A DNA stretch of 64,000 nucleotides from Streptomyces curacoi (GCF_001513975.1 NZ_KQ947984.1:1057338-1121337); one strand, 5' to 3'; positions 51,825 through 63,900 are shown, counted from the first letter of the stretch. The notes: a model not told the origin generated them from the sequence alone. Translations and numbers: made by a program.

Positions 51825-54082
51825 GTGAGCATCCTCCGGCTTCCCCGGCCGCGGTTCCTGCGTCGCCTGCGCCGAGTGTCCCGGTTCTCCGGCGTGGGCG
51901 ACGCCACCGTCCCGGCGAGCTGCTGCTCGTCCGGCGCGGTCTCGTCCTTCTGGCTGGCCCGCTGTTCCTTCGCCGGGTCCTTGGAGACCTTGGGCGAGGT
52001 GATGGTCCCGTCCGTCCGGACCTTCGGCAGGCTCTTCTGCGGCTTGGGCAGCAGCGCGTTCTTCTTGTCGATGGTGCCGTCGTCGGCGACGCCGTACAGC
52101 GCGTCGTAGATGTTGCGCACGGCCGGACCGGAGGCGCCGGAACCGGTACCACCCTGAGAGATCGTCATGACGATCGCGTAGTCCTTGGTGTACGTCGCGA
52201 ACCACGAGGTCGTCTGCTTGCCGTAGACCTCCGCCGTACCGGTCTTGGCGTGCATCGGGATCTTGTCCTGCGGCCAGCCGTCGTTCGCGAACCGCCACGC
52301 GGCCGTACCGCGGGTGGCGACGCCCTCAAGGGCCTCGTCCATCTGGGCCAGCGTCTGCCTGCTCATGGGCAGCTTGCCGTGCGCCTTGGGCTCGATCTCC
52401 CGGACGGCCTTGCCGTCGGCGCTGATGACGGCCTTGCCGACGGTCGGGTTGTAGAGGGTGCCGCCGTTGGAGATGGCCGCGTAGATGGTGGCCATCTGGA
52501 TGGGGGTGACGAGGGTGTCGCCCTGTCCGATGGAGTAGTTGACGGAGTCACCGGCGCGCATCCGGTTGCCTTCGAGGCAGTTCTCGTAGGCGATCTTCTC
52601 GGCGTAGCTGCCGTCCTTCTTGCCGTACTTGCACCAGGCGCCCTTGTTGGCCTTCCAGTAGTCCTGCTTCCACTGGCGGTCGGGGACGCGGCCGGTGACC
52701 TCGTTGGGCAGGTCGATGCCGGTCTCCGCGCCGAGGCCGAACTGGTGGGCCGTCTTGTAGAACCAGTCGTTGGCGTTCTTCTTCGGCTTGGTGCCGCCGT
52801 CCCGCTTCCACTCCTCGTGGGCGAGCCGGTAGAAGACGGTGTCGCAGGAGACCTCCAGGGCGCGGCCGAGGCTGATCGGGCCGTATCCCTTGGACTCGAA
52901 GTTCTTGAAGACCTGGCCGCCGATCGAGTAGGAGCTCGAGCACTGGTAAGGGCCGTCGAAGGAGTAGCCGGCGTTGACCGCGGCGGCCGTGGGGATCACC
53001 TTGAAGACGGAGCCGGGCGCCGACTGGCCCTGGATCGCGCGGTTGAGCAGCGGGTAGTTGGAGCTCTTGCCGGTGAGCTTCTTGTAGTCCTTGGCGGAGA
53101 TGCCGCCCACCCAGGCGTTCGGGTCGTACGTCGGGTTGGACGCCATGGCGACGATACGGCCGGTCTTGGCCTCCATCACCACGACCGCGCCCGAGTCGGC
53201 CTTGTACTTCTCGCCCGTGTTGCGGTCCCAGACGTCACGGGCCTTCTTCATCGCGTCGTTCAGCTCGTACTCGGCGACCCGCTGGACCCGGGCGTCGATG
53301 CTGGTGACGAGGTTGGAGCCGGGCTCGGCGGGGTCGGCCTTGGCCTGGCCGATGACCCGGCCGAGGTTGTCGACCTCGTAGCGGGTGACGCCGGCCTTGC
53401 CGCGCAGTTGCTTGTCGTACTGGCGCTCCAGGCCCGAGCGGCCGACCTGGTCGGAGCGCAGATAGGGCGAGTCGGTGTCCTGGGCCTGCTGGAGCTCCTC
53501 GTCGGTGACCGGGGAGAGATAGCCGAGCACCTGGGCGGTGTTGGCCTCGCCGGGGCTCGGGTAGCGGCGCAGCGCCTGTGGTTCGGCGGTGATGCCGGGG
53601 AAGTCCTCGGCGCGCTCGCGGATCTGCAGGGCCTGCTTGGGGGTGGCCTCGTCGGTGATGGGGATCGGCTGGTACGGCGAGCCGTTCCAGCACGGCTGCG
53701 GGGTCTCGGCGTCACACAGCCGGACCTTCTCCATGACCTCCTTGGGCTTCATGCCCAGCACACCGGCCAGCTTGGTGAGGACGGCCTTGCCGTCGTCCGG
53801 CATCTTCAGCAGGTCGGTGCGGGAGGCGGAGACCACGAGCCGTGTCTCGTTGTCGGCGAGCGCCACTCCGCGCGCGTCCAGGATCGAGCCGCGCACGGCG
53901 GGCTGGACGACCTGCTGGACGTGGTTGCCGGACGCCTCCTTGGCGTAGGCGTCGCCCTCGCGGATCTGCAGGTACCACAGGCGTCCGCCGAGGGTGCCGA
54001 GGAGGGAGAGGACGAGGATCTGGATGACGACGAGCCGGATCTGGACGCGTGGCGTCCGGCCGGTCTCGGGGATGTTGGTCAC
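51821..54082 (-). CDS. mrdA: penicillin-binding protein 2 (class B transpeptidase)
   Basis: A 753-residue class B PBP. A membrane anchor is at about 15-35, the PBP dimerisation domain (about 60-240) includes RGSILDARGVALADN, and the transpeptidase domain (about 300-690) has S358-x-x-K361 (GSVFK), a YSIGQGD region and KTGTAEV. The C-terminal 60 residues are Pro/Thr/Arg-rich. GTG start at 54082. It is coupled to the RodA-type gene downstream and separated from mreD by a repeat-filled 224-base gap. Confidence 0.95.
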   Translation of the reverse strand: MTNIPETGRTPRVQIRLVVIQILVLSLLGTLGGRLWYLQIREGDAYAKEASGNHVQQVVQPAVRGSILDARGVALADNETRLVVSASRTDLLKMPDDGKAVLTKLAGVLGMKPKEVMEKVRLCDAETPQPCWNGSPYQPIPITDEATPKQALQIRERAEDFPGITAEPQALRRYPSPGEANTAQVLGYLSPVTDEELQQAQDTDSPYLRSDQVGRSGLERQYDKQLRGKAGVTRYEVDNLGRVIGQAKADPAEPGSNLVTSIDARVQRVAEYELNDAMKKARDVWDRNTGEKYKADSGAVVVMEAKTGRIVAMASNPTYDPNAWVGGISAKDYKKLTGKSSNYPLLNRAIQGQSAPGSVFKVIPTAAAVNAGYSFDGPYQCSSSYSIGGQVFKNFESKGYGPISLGRALEVSCDTVFYRLAHEEWKRDGGTKPKKNANDWFYKTAHQFGLGAETGIDLPNEVTGRVPDRQWKQDYWKANKGAWCKYGKKDGSYAEKIAYENCLEGNRMRAGDSVNYSIGQGDTLVTPIQMATIYAAISNGGTLYNPTVGKAVISADGKAVREIEPKAHGKLPMSRQTLAQMDEALEGVATRGTAAWRFANDGWPQDKIPMHAKTGTAEVYGKQTTSWFATYTKDYAIVMTISQGGTGSGASGPAVRNIYDALYGVADDGTIDKKNALLPKPQKSLPKVRTDGTITSPKVSKDPAKEQRASQKDETAPDEQQLAGTVASPTPENRDTRRRRRRNRGRGSRRMLT

Positions 54083-54122
54083 TGCGGCTGTCTCCCCCTC
54101 TCAGTGCGCGTACGAAGGCGTG

Positions 54123-54252
54123 GGTACGAGTGACGAACGCGAGCGTGTGTATGCGAGTGACGGACGTCGGCGTGTATGTACGAGTGACGGACGCCGACGT
54201 GGGTGCACGAGTGACGGACGCCGGCGTGTGTGTACGAGTGAGGAACGACAGG
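54123..54252. repeat. 27-bp tandem repeat (five units) between mreD and mrdA
   Basis: The landmark CGAGTGA (CGAGTGAGG in the last) begins at 54127, 54154, 54181, 54208 and 54235, exactly 27 bases apart. A typical unit is GTACGAGTGACGGACGCCG plus CGTGTGT. The unit is 9 codons long and stays open in several frames on both strands, but codon bias does not support a gene. It lies in the 5' untranslated region of mrdA. Confidence 0.9.
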
Positions 54253-54306
54253 CCCACACGGCCGGGTTCCTCCCGGGCTCACCCGATCCGGTGAACTCTC
54301 CTGACA

Positions 54307-55008
54307 TCACAGCCGCTTGACCCCCTTGATGCGCCCGGCGCGAGCCGTCCGCGCCCGCACCGCCTTCACCTTCAGACCGCCCTTCAGCCCGCCCAGCCCG
54401 CCGCGCCCGCCGCGCTGGCCGCCGATGCGCAGGCCGGTGCCGCCGGAGAGCCAGCCGGAGGAGATGTTGGGCTTCTTCGCCTGGGAGTTGGTCTCGGCGA
54501 GCGGGTCGTTCTCCGCGCGCCGGGCCAGCGCCATGATCCCGGGGACCACGAACGGCGCGAGCAGCAGGTCGTACAGCGCGGCCGTGAACAGCAGGCTGCC
54601 GAGGCCCACATGGCGGGCGGCGGTGTCCCCGACGAGGGCGCCGACACCGGCGTACAGCAGGGTGGAGCCGATCGCGGCGGCGGCCACGACCACCATCGGC
54701 CCGGTGGCCGACTTGAGCCGGCCGTTCTCCGGCTTGACGAGCCCGGCGAGATAGCCGATGACGCACAGCACCAGCGCATAGCGGCCGGCGGCGTGGTCGG
54801 CGGGTGGGGCGAGGTCGGCGAGCAGGCCGGCGCCGAAGCCGACGAGGGCGCCGCCGACATGGCCGTAGACCAGGGCGAGGCCCAGCACGGTGAGCAGCAG
54901 CAGGTCGGGGACGGCACCCGGGAGGTGGAGGCGGGCGAGGACGCTCACCTGGAGCACCAGGGCGACGACGACCAGGGAGGAGGAGAGCAGGATTCGGTTG
55001 ACGCGCAT
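54307..55008 (-). CDS. mreD: rod shape-determining protein MreD
   Basis: A 233-residue membrane protein with five or so helices in residues 1-165, including PDLLLLTVLGLALVYGHVGG and GFGAGLLADLAPPADHAAGRYAL. It is followed by an unusual 70-residue Gly/Lys/Arg-rich cytoplasmic tail (LGGLKGGLKVKAVRARTARA). It joins MreC and the PBP2-SEDS pair at the membrane. ATG start with AGGAG upstream, 13 bases after the mreC stop. Confidence 0.92.
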   Translation of the reverse strand: MRVNRILLSSSLVVVALVLQVSVLARLHLPGAVPDLLLLTVLGLALVYGHVGGALVGFGAGLLADLAPPADHAAGRYALVLCVIGYLAGLVKPENGRLKSATGPMVVVAAAAIGSTLLYAGVGALVGDTAARHVGLGSLLFTAALYDLLLAPFVVPGIMALARRAENDPLAETNSQAKKPNISSGWLSGGTGLRIGGQRGGRGGLGGLKGGLKVKAVRARTARAGRIKGVKRL

Positions 55009-55021
55009 CAGGCTTCAGCTC

Positions 55022-56047
55022 CTACTGCTCTTGCTCGTACTGGTTCTGGCCGTCGGCCGGGGGCTGGTACTGACCGTCGGCCTGAGGCTCGTACTGACCG
55101 TCGGCCTGGGGCTGGTTCTGGCCGTCGCCCGGGACCTCGGCGCCCGGCGTGACGGTGACCGTCACGGTAGGCGTCGGGGTCGGCTCGGGTTTGTCGGGGA
55201 GCACCGTGTCGCGCGGGTCCTTCGCGGGGGCCTGCACGACGACACCGACGATGTCGAGCTTGCTGAAGCCGACATACGGCGTGACGTAGAGGGTGCGGGT
55301 CAGGTTGCCGCCGGACGGGTCGACACGGGAGACGACGCCGACGGGGACGCCGGGCACGAAGGGCTTGTCGGCCTGCGAGCCGAAGGTGACGAGCCGGTCG
55401 CCCTTCTTCACCTCGGCCTTGCCGTTGAGGAGTTCGACGCGCAGCGGGCGGTCGCCCTGGCCGGAGGCGAAGCCGAGTTCGTCGGTCGACTCCATGCGGG
55501 TGCCGACGGTGAAGTCGGGGTCGTTGGCGAGGAGCACGGTCGCGGTGTTCGGGCCGACGGTGGTGACCCGCCCGACCAGCCCGTCGCCGTTCAGGACGGT
55601 CATGTCGCGCTGGATGCCGTCGTTCGCGCCGGCGTCGATGGTGATGGTCCAGGAGAAGCCCTGGGCCGCTCCTATCGCGATGACCTCGGCGCCCTTGATG
55701 CCGTACTGGCCCTCGCCGGCGATCTTCAGCATCTTGTCGAGCTGCTTGAGCCGGCTGCGGTTGCGGTCGTCGCTGCCGAGCTTCGCCTTGAGGGCGGCGT
55801 TCTCCTGCTCCAGCCGGGCGAGCCGGTCGTGCCGCTCACCGGAGTCGCGGATCGCGGCGACCGCGTTGCCGACCGGGTCGACCGCCGAGGACACACTGTT
55901 CTCGATCGGGCCGAATACCGCGGCCGCGGCGGACCGGGCGCCGTCGACAGGGGAATCCTCACCGCCGCGGATGTCCACCGTGATCAACGCGAACGCGATG
56001 GCGACCAGCAGCACCAGCAGCAGCCGGCTCTCTCGTGTGTCCCTCAC
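55022..56047 (-). CDS. mreC: rod shape-determining protein MreC
   Basis: A 341-residue bitopic protein. The N-terminal signal-anchor is LLLVLLVAIAFALITVD, followed by a coiled coil (about 75-105, RLARLEQENAALKAKL) and the beta-rich MreC domain with SWTITIDAGANDGIQRDM and GLVGRVTTVGPNTATVLLA. A Pro/Thr region and a tail of repeated ADGQYQP-type units (about 310-341) follow. GTG start with GGAAGGG well upstream. It links MreB, MreD and PBP2. Confidence 0.95.
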   Translation of the reverse strand: MRDTRESRLLLVLLVAIAFALITVDIRGGEDSPVDGARSAAAAVFGPIENSVSSAVDPVGNAVAAIRDSGERHDRLARLEQENAALKAKLGSDDRNRSRLKQLDKMLKIAGEGQYGIKGAEVIAIGAAQGFSWTITIDAGANDGIQRDMTVLNGDGLVGRVTTVGPNTATVLLANDPDFTVGTRMESTDELGFASGQGDRPLRVELLNGKAEVKKGDRLVTFGSQADKPFVPGVPVGVVSRVDPSGGNLTRTLYVTPYVGFSKLDIVGVVVQAPAKDPRDTVLPDKPEPTPTPTVTVTVTPGAEVPGDGQNQPQADGQYEPQADGQYQPPADGQNQYEQEQ

Positions 56048-56200
56048 GTGCGGCGGCCGTGCCCTTCCTCATAGGAAATCGGGAAACCCCCGGGAAACCC
56101 CCGAGGGGCTCTGCATGCGGAGTTTGTATACGGACTCGAAGCGAAGTCGTCTGTGCGGTTTCGAGGCTCTCCGGGAAGCTTATGCCTCTATATCAACGAT

Positions 56201-56234
56201 CCGCCGTACGAGAGGAGATCATCCCGTACGGCGG
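56201..56234 (-). terminator. stem-loop between mreB and mreC
   Basis: CCGCCGTACG and CGTACGGCGG, 10-bp perfect arms with a 14-base loop, start 15 bases after the mreB stop. It is probably a partial terminator that lets mreB be made in excess over mreCD. Confidence 0.6.
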
Positions 56235-56249
56235 AATCGAAGAGTTACG

Positions 56250-57269
56250 TCATCTGCGCGGCTGGGCGTCCAGCACCTGCTGCAACGCCTCGAACTCCTC
56301 GACGCACTTGCCGGACCCGAGCGCGACGCTGTCCAGCGGGTCCTCGGCGATGTGGATCGGCATGCCGGTCTCCCGGCGCAGCCGCTCGTCGAGGCCACGC
56401 AGCAGGGCGCCGCCGCCGGTCAGAACGATTCCTCGGTCCATGATGTCGCCGGACAGCTCCGGCGGGCACTTGTCGAGGGTCGTCTTGACCGCGTCGACGA
56501 TCGCGTTGACCGGCTCCTCGATGGCCTTGCGCACTTCGGCCGCGGAGATGACGACGGTCTTCGGCAGCCCGGAGACCAGATCCCGGCCGCGGATTTCGGT
56601 GTGCTCGTCGGAATCGAGATCGTACGCCGAACCGATCGTGATCTTGATCTGTTCGGCCGTCCGCTCACCCAGCAGAAGGGAGTACTCCTTCTTGATGTGC
56701 TGGATGATCGCGTTGTCCAGTTCGTCGCCCGCGACGCGGATGGACTGGGCGGTGACGATGCCGCCGAGGGAGATGACCGCGACCTCCGTGGTGCCGCCGC
56801 CGATGTCGACCACCATGTTGCCCGTGGCCTCGTGGACCGGCAGGCCGGAGCCGATGGCCGCGGCCATGGGCTCCTCGATGATGTGCACCTGGCGGGCGCC
56901 GGCCTGGGACGACGCCTCGATGACGGCGCGGCGCTCGACGCCGGTGATGCCGGAGGGCACACAGACGACGACCCGCGGACGAGCCAGATACCGCCGCTTG
57001 TGGATCTTCAGGATGAAGTAGCGGAGCATCCGCTCGGTGATCTCGAAGTCGGCGATCACGCCGTCCTTCAGCGGACGAACGGCAACGATGTTGCCGGGCG
57101 TGCGCCCGATCATCTTCTTGGCTTCGGCACCGACCGCGAGGATGCCACCGGTGTTGGTGTTGATCGCGACGACGGACGGCTCGTTGAGTACGATCCCGCG
57201 ACCCCTGACGTACACCAGCGTGTTGGCGGTCCCGAGGTCGACAGCCATGTCACGGCCGATGAACGACAT
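56250..57269 (-). CDS. mreB: actin-like cell-shape protein MreB
   Basis: A 339-residue MreB. The phosphate-1 motif [12 protein letters not shown] is near residue 9, with [18 protein letters not shown] (phosphate 2) and [15 protein letters not shown] (adenosine motif). It forms membrane-associated filaments; in Streptomyces it acts mainly in spore-wall assembly. I chose ATG 57269 (MSFIGRDM) because GGGGAA lies 5 bases upstream. The ATG at 57281 (MGNSMSF) overlaps that site and is often annotated instead. Confidence 0.95.
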   Translation of the reverse strand: MSFIGRDMAVDLGTANTLVYVRGRGIVLNEPSVVAINTNTGGILAVGAEAKKMIGRTPGNIVAVRPLKDGVIADFEITERMLRYFILKIHKRRYLARPRVVVCVPSGITGVERRAVIEASSQAGARQVHIIEEPMAAAIGSGLPVHEATGNMVVDIGGGTTEVAVISLGGIVTAQSIRVAGDELDNAIIQHIKKEYSLLLGERTAEQIKITIGSAYDLDSDEHTEIRGRDLVSGLPKTVVISAAEVRKAIEEPVNAIVDAVKTTLDKCPPELSGDIMDRGIVLTGGGALLRGLDERLRRETGMPIHIAEDPLDSVALGSGKCVEEFEALQQVLDAQPRR

Positions 57270-57489
57270 TGAGTTCCCCATCAGGATTCGTCTGGCCTTC
57301 CTGGGAGCTTTTTGACAGCTTTTCAGGTCGGCGAAGTGGGTGCTGTGACGTGAAGGCTTCCATCGTAGACGCGCTTTCACGAACACTGCGGGAGGGTCTT
57401 CGCCATTGTCATCAGATGACGAGCCGCCCCGCTTGTGGAGACGGGCCATCGGGGGCACTCGTTCCCTCGATCGCCACGCATATGCCGCA

Positions 57490-57515
57490 GGGCGGCCGGG
57501 TTTCTACGGCCGCCC
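57490..57515 (-). terminator. terminator between ndk and mreB
   Basis: GGGCGGCCG and CGGCCGCCC (9 bp, 8-base loop) lie 24 bases after the ndk stop. The rest of 57282-57489 holds the mreB promoter region, where I see no clear consensus boxes. Confidence 0.6.
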
Positions 57516-57538
57516 CAGGTCGGGCCGGGTCGGCGGGC

Positions 57539-57952
57539 TCAGGCGCGGCCCGGGAAGAAGATCTTCACCTCGCGCTCGGCGGACTCCTCGGAGTCGGAGG
57601 CGTGGATGAGATTCTCGCGGACGATCACGCCATAATCACCCCGAATGGAGCCGGGTGCGGCGGCGATCGGGTCGGTCGGGCCGGCCAGCTGACGCAGCCC
57701 CTCGATGACCCGCTCGCCCTCGACGATCAGAGCGACGACCGGGCCGGAGGCCATGAATTCCACCAACGGCTCGTAGAAGGGCTTGCCCTTGTGCTCGCCG
57801 TAGTGCTGCTCCAGCGTCTCCTGGTCCAGCGTGCGCAGCTCCAGCGCGGTGATCTGCCAGCCGGCCTTGCGCTCGATACGGCTGATGATCTCGCCGGTCA
57901 GGCCTCGACGGACGGCGTCGGGCTTGAGGAGGACGAGGGTGCGCTGGGTCAC
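57539..57952 (-). CDS. ndk: nucleoside-diphosphate kinase
   Basis: A 137-residue NDK that balances NTP/dNTP pools. MTQRTLVLLKPDAVRRGLTG is the canonical start; the phosphorylated His117 sits in ENLIHASDS, and GSIRGDYG is present. GTG start with GGAG upstream, about 110 bases after the DUF4233 gene. Confidence 0.98.
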   Translation of the reverse strand: MTQRTLVLLKPDAVRRGLTGEIISRIERKAGWQITALELRTLDQETLEQHYGEHKGKPFYEPLVEFMASGPVVALIVEGERVIEGLRQLAGPTDPIAAAPGSIRGDYGVIVRENLIHASDSEESAEREVKIFFPGRA

Positions 57953-58066
57953 GGGAGGGCTCCTTCTTACTGCCGGTGTGCGGTGGGATGAGGTTACAGG
58001 GCTGAGCTGGACATCCGTTACGGAGTGTCAGCTTGCGCAGGTGCCGTCCCCGTGGGTCTCTCGCTC

Positions 58067-58423
58067 TCAAGCGCCGGACGGGCTGGTTTTGTCACTCTGC
58101 GCTGCGAATCGGGCCTTCGCCTCGTCGACTTTCCTCCCGAAGTGCACCGAAGCCCACCACAGTGCCGCGAAGACCACGCCCAGGAAGAACATCGTCGGGA
58201 CGACGAACCCGGAGGCGATGAGGGCGATCTGGAGAGCCCAGCCGAGGACGACACCGCCGGGGCGGGTCACCAGGCCGCACAGCACCAGGCACAGGAACAT
58301 CGCGATGCCGCTGACCGTCCACACCTGTGCCATGGACAGGTCGGGGTCCTTCATGGCGACCAGACCGGCGAAGCCGATGACGAAGAACTCGCCGATCAGG
58401 GTCGAGGAACAGAGCGTACGCAT
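58067..58423 (-). CDS. DUF4233 membrane protein
   Basis: A 118-residue protein with three or four membrane helices (STLIGEFFVIGFAGLVAM, VSGIAMFLCLVLCGLV, ALQIALIASGFVVPTMFFLG). This family is encoded right behind folC in actinomycetes, here after a 9-base gap. The last codons (KTSPSGA and the stop) are formed by a dispersed intergenic repeat, so the natural C-terminus may have been replaced. Function unknown. Confidence 0.8.
   Translation of the reverse strand: MRTLCSSTLIGEFFVIGFAGLVAMKDPDLSMAQVWTVSGIAMFLCLVLCGLVTRPGGVVLGWALQIALIASGFVVPTMFFLGVVFAALWWASVHFGRKVDEAKARFAAQSDKTSPSGA
58068..58095. repeat. dispersed repeat fragment at the DUF4233 gene end
   Basis: On the minus strand CAGCCCGTCCGGCGCTTGAG, matching the start of the 13674-13810 element. 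Its TGA supplies the stop codon of the gene. Confidence 0.65.
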
Positions 58424-58432
58424 CTTTCGGAC

Positions 58433-59935
58433 TCAGCCCTTCTTCAGCAGCAGCCGGGCCTCGCCGACCGTGATGACGGAACCGGTGACGAGCACACCGC
58501 CGCCCGCGAACTCGCCCTCCTCCTCGGCCAGCGTGATCGCGGCCTCCAGGGCGTCCGGCAGCCGCGGCTCGACCTGCACCCGCTCCTCGCCGAACACCTC
58601 GACGGCGATCGCGGCGAGTTCGTCGGCGTCCATGGCGCGGTGCGAGGAGTTCTGGGTGACGACGATCTCGGCGAAGATCGGCTCGAAGGCCTCCAGGAGC
58701 CCCCGGACGTTCTTGTCGCCGCTCGCGCCCACGACCCCGATCAGCCGGCTGAAGTCGAAGGCCTCCCCGACCGCCTCGGCGGTGACCCGCGCGCCGGCCG
58801 GGTTGTGGGCGGCGTCCAGCACGACGGTCGGCGACCGCCGTACGACCTCCATCCGCCCCGGCGAGGCGACGGCGGCGAAGGCCTTGCGGACGGTGTCGAT
58901 GTCGAGCGTCTCGGCCCGCGCGGCGCCGACGCCGAAGAACGCCTCCACGGCGGCGAGGGCGACGGCCGCGTTGTGCGCCTGGTGCGCGCCGTGCAGCGGC
59001 AGATACACCTCGGTGTACTCACCGCCCAGTCCGCGCAGGGTGACCAGCTGCCCGCCGACGGCGACCTGACGGGACACCACGCCGAACTCCAGCCCCTCAC
59101 GGGCCACGGTGGCGTCGACCTCCACCGCCTTCTTCAGCAGCACCTGGGCCGCGTCCACCGGCTGCTGAGCCATGATCACGGTGGCGCCCTGCTTGACGAT
59201 GCCGGACTTCTCGCCGGCGATCTCGCCCGGGGTCTCGCCCAGCCGGTCGGTGTGGTCGAGGTCGATGGGGGTCACGACGGCGACATCGGCGTCGATGACG
59301 TTGGTGGCGTCCCAGGAGCCGCCCATCCCCACTTCCACGACGGCGACATCGACGGGCGCGTCCGCGAAGGCGGCGTACGCCATGCCCGTGAGCACCTCGA
59401 AGAAGGACAGGCGGTACTCCTGCGAGGCGTCGACCATCTCGACGTACGGCTTGATGTCGTTGTACGTCTCGATGAAGCGCTCGGCGGAGATCGGGGCGCC
59501 GTCGAGGCTGATCCGCTCGGTGATCGACTGGACGTGCGGGGAGGTGTAGCGGCCGGTGCGGAGCTCGAAGGCGCCGAGGAGGGCCTCGATCATGCGGGCG
59601 GTCGACGTCTTGCCGTTGGTACCGGTGATGTGGATGGAGGGGTACGAGCGCTGCGGCTCGCCCAGCACGTCCATGAGCGCGGCGATGCGGCTGACCGACG
59701 GCTCCAGCTTGGTCTCACCCCAGCGGGTGGCCAGCTCCGCCTCGACCTCGCGCAGGGCCTTGTCGACCTCGGGATCCTCCGGACGCGCGGGCACGTCGGC
59801 GCTCGGCGGGCCGCCCTGGGTGCGCAGGGTGCGGCTGCCGGCCTCGATGACCGCGAGGTCGGGGTCGCGGTCGGTCTCGGTCGCGATGATCTCTTCGAAG
59901 GAGTCGAGGGGGTCGGGCTCGTTCTGGTCGCTCAC
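58433..59935 (-). CDS. folC: folylpolyglutamate synthase/dihydrofolate synthase
   Basis: A 500-residue Mur-ligase-family enzyme that adds glutamate to dihydropteroate and folates. The P-loop HITGTNGKTSTARMIEALL, RTGRYTSPHVQSITERI, VEVGMGGSWDATNV and VLDAAHNPAGA are all present. The N-terminal 65 residues are an acidic extension. GTG 59935 is preceded at exactly 6 bases by TAGACT (59942-59947), so the transcript is probably leaderless. Confidence 0.95.
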   Translation of the reverse strand: MSDQNEPDPLDSFEEIIATETDRDPDLAVIEAGSRTLRTQGGPPSADVPARPEDPEVDKALREVEAELATRWGETKLEPSVSRIAALMDVLGEPQRSYPSIHITGTNGKTSTARMIEALLGAFELRTGRYTSPHVQSITERISLDGAPISAERFIETYNDIKPYVEMVDASQEYRLSFFEVLTGMAYAAFADAPVDVAVVEVGMGGSWDATNVIDADVAVVTPIDLDHTDRLGETPGEIAGEKSGIVKQGATVIMAQQPVDAAQVLLKKAVEVDATVAREGLEFGVVSRQVAVGGQLVTLRGLGGEYTEVYLPLHGAHQAHNAAVALAAVEAFFGVGAARAETLDIDTVRKAFAAVASPGRMEVVRRSPTVVLDAAHNPAGARVTAEAVGEAFDFSRLIGVVGASGDKNVRGLLEAFEPIFAEIVVTQNSSHRAMDADELAAIAVEVFGEERVQVEPRLPDALEAAITLAEEEGEFAGGGVLVTGSVITVGEARLLLKKG

Positions 59936-60002
59936 GAGGTCAGTCTACGGACGGGGACTGACAGAGTGCCCATGGAGTGGGGTGGTGTGTGTTCGCCGCG
60001 GC

Positions 60003-60070
60003 TGCGGGTCGGTGGGGCTGGTCGCGCCCATGCGGCGGAGCCGCATATTGATACAGCCCCGCGCCCCTGG
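60003..60070. repeat. dispersed intergenic repeat, second family (inverted copy)
   Basis: GGTGGGGCTGGTCGCGCCCATGCGGCGGAGCCGCAT followed by CAGCCCCGCGCCCCTGGG. It is the reverse-complement counterpart of the element at 20825-20900, in the folC-valS gap. Confidence 0.65.
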
Positions 60071-60077
60071 GTAGGCA

Positions 60078-60111
60078 AAGGCCCCCGGCGCCATGCAGCG
60101 CCGGGGGCCTT
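60078..60111 (-). terminator. terminator behind valS
   Basis: AAGGCCCCCGGCGC-catgca-GCGCCGGGGGCCTT, a 14-bp perfect stem, 20 bases after the valS stop. Confidence 0.85.
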
Positions 60112-60130
60112 CAGTCACGTTTAAAACGAC

Positions 60131-62755
<2,625 letters not shown>

Positions 62756-62891
62756 GGGCTCAGTTTAGGGGTGTCGCGGGCGTGTCCCGAAACGCGTTTG
62801 TTCTGTAACGGTGGGCACCCCGATGCCGTGCGGTGGCTGCGTTTGCGCCAGGATGTCGTGAACACATAAGCATCTGGAGGGGAACCCAGAA

Positions 62892-63881
62892 ATGAGCTAC
62901 AACCAGCCGGGCCCGTACGGCGGGCAGCCCCAGCAGCCCGGACCGTACGGCCAGCCGGGTCCGTACGGCCAGCAGCCGCAGGCGCCCCAGCCCGGCTACG
63001 GCTACCCCCAGCAGGCTCCCCCGGCCCAGCCGCAGCCCGGCTACGGCTACCCGCAGCAGCCCCCGCAGGGCGTCCCGCCCCAGCAGGGCTACCCCCAGCA
63101 GGGCTATGCCCAGCAGCCCCCGTACGGCCAGCAGCCGCCCTACGGCCAGGCCCCGTACGGGATGCCGCAGCCGCCGGCTCCGGGGGGCGGCGCCAAGAAG
63201 ACCGGCCTGATCATCGGCGCGGTGGCCGTCGTGGCCGCGATCGGCGTGGGGGCGTACTTCGTGTTCGGCGGCGGGGGCGGCGCGGGTGCCCTGGAGGACG
63301 ACGGCGCGCACAAGCTGACGACGCCGCAGACGGTGCTCGGCGACTACAAGCTGTTCACCAAGACCTCCTCCAGCTCCAGCTCAGGCGACAAGGAAGACCT
63401 GGAGAAGAGCGGCGTCAAGAACGGCACCGGGGTGTCGGGCATGTACTCGACGGCGAACCTGAGCGACTTCGACGCCAACGACCCCAGCACCATTCCCGAC
63501 GCGTCCGAACTCGCGACGAACAAGACCATCACGCTCTTCGGCGCCTACGGTGAGATCGCCGATCCCGAGGCAGCCCTGGACAAGTTCTTCGCCCAGGCCG
63601 AGAAGGAGTCCCAGGAGAACTCCTCCGGCAGCTCCGCCCTCAAGACCGAGCTGGTCGGCGAGCCGGAGGAGGCCGACATCGAAGGCGCCGTCATGAAGTG
63701 CCAGGCGGCCAAGGGCACCGACCCGACCACGAAGAAGGAGAAGACCGACTGGTTCTGCGTGTGGGCCGACTACAGCACGATGGCCATGGTCTCCCCCGGT
63801 GACGCCACCCAGAACATGTCGAAGGACGCGGCCGCGGACATCACCGCGAAGCTCCGCAAGGCGATCCGCGTCAAGGCCTGA
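62892..63881 (+). CDS. single-span membrane protein with Q/P/G/Y-rich cytoplasmic tail
   Basis: A 329-residue protein. Residues 1-100 are low-complexity PYGQQ/GYGYPQQ repeats, a membrane helix TGLIIGAVAVVAAIGVGAYFVF is at about 104-125, then a Gly linker and an external domain of about 200 residues with two cysteines (MKCQAAKG, WFCVWAD) that may pair. ATG with GGAGGGGAA upstream. No enzyme motif is recognised. Such PYG-rich tails are common in Streptomyces membrane proteins and may drive clustering. It is divergent from valS. Confidence 0.82.
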   Translation: MSYNQPGPYGGQPQQPGPYGQPGPYGQQPQAPQPGYGYPQQAPPAQPQPGYGYPQQPPQGVPPQQGYPQQGYAQQPPYGQQPPYGQAPYGMPQPPAPGGGAKKTGLIIGAVAVVAAIGVGAYFVFGGGGGAGALEDDGAHKLTTPQTVLGDYKLFTKTSSSSSSGDKEDLEKSGVKNGTGVSGMYSTANLSDFDANDPSTIPDASELATNKTITLFGAYGEIADPEAALDKFFAQAEKESQENSSGSSALKTELVGEPEEADIEGAVMKCQAAKGTDPTTKKEKTDWFCVWADYSTMAMVSPGDATQNMSKDAAADITAKLRKAIRVKA

Positions 63882-63900
63882 CGCCCGGCTCGTCCACCAC

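Noticed and set aside
54079..54320. Coding frames through the 27-bp repeats (VTRTHTPAS or VRVTDAGVC repeats)
   Set aside because: They are open only because the unit is 9 codons long and lacks stops. There is no start with a ribosome site and no codon bias. Kept as a repeat.
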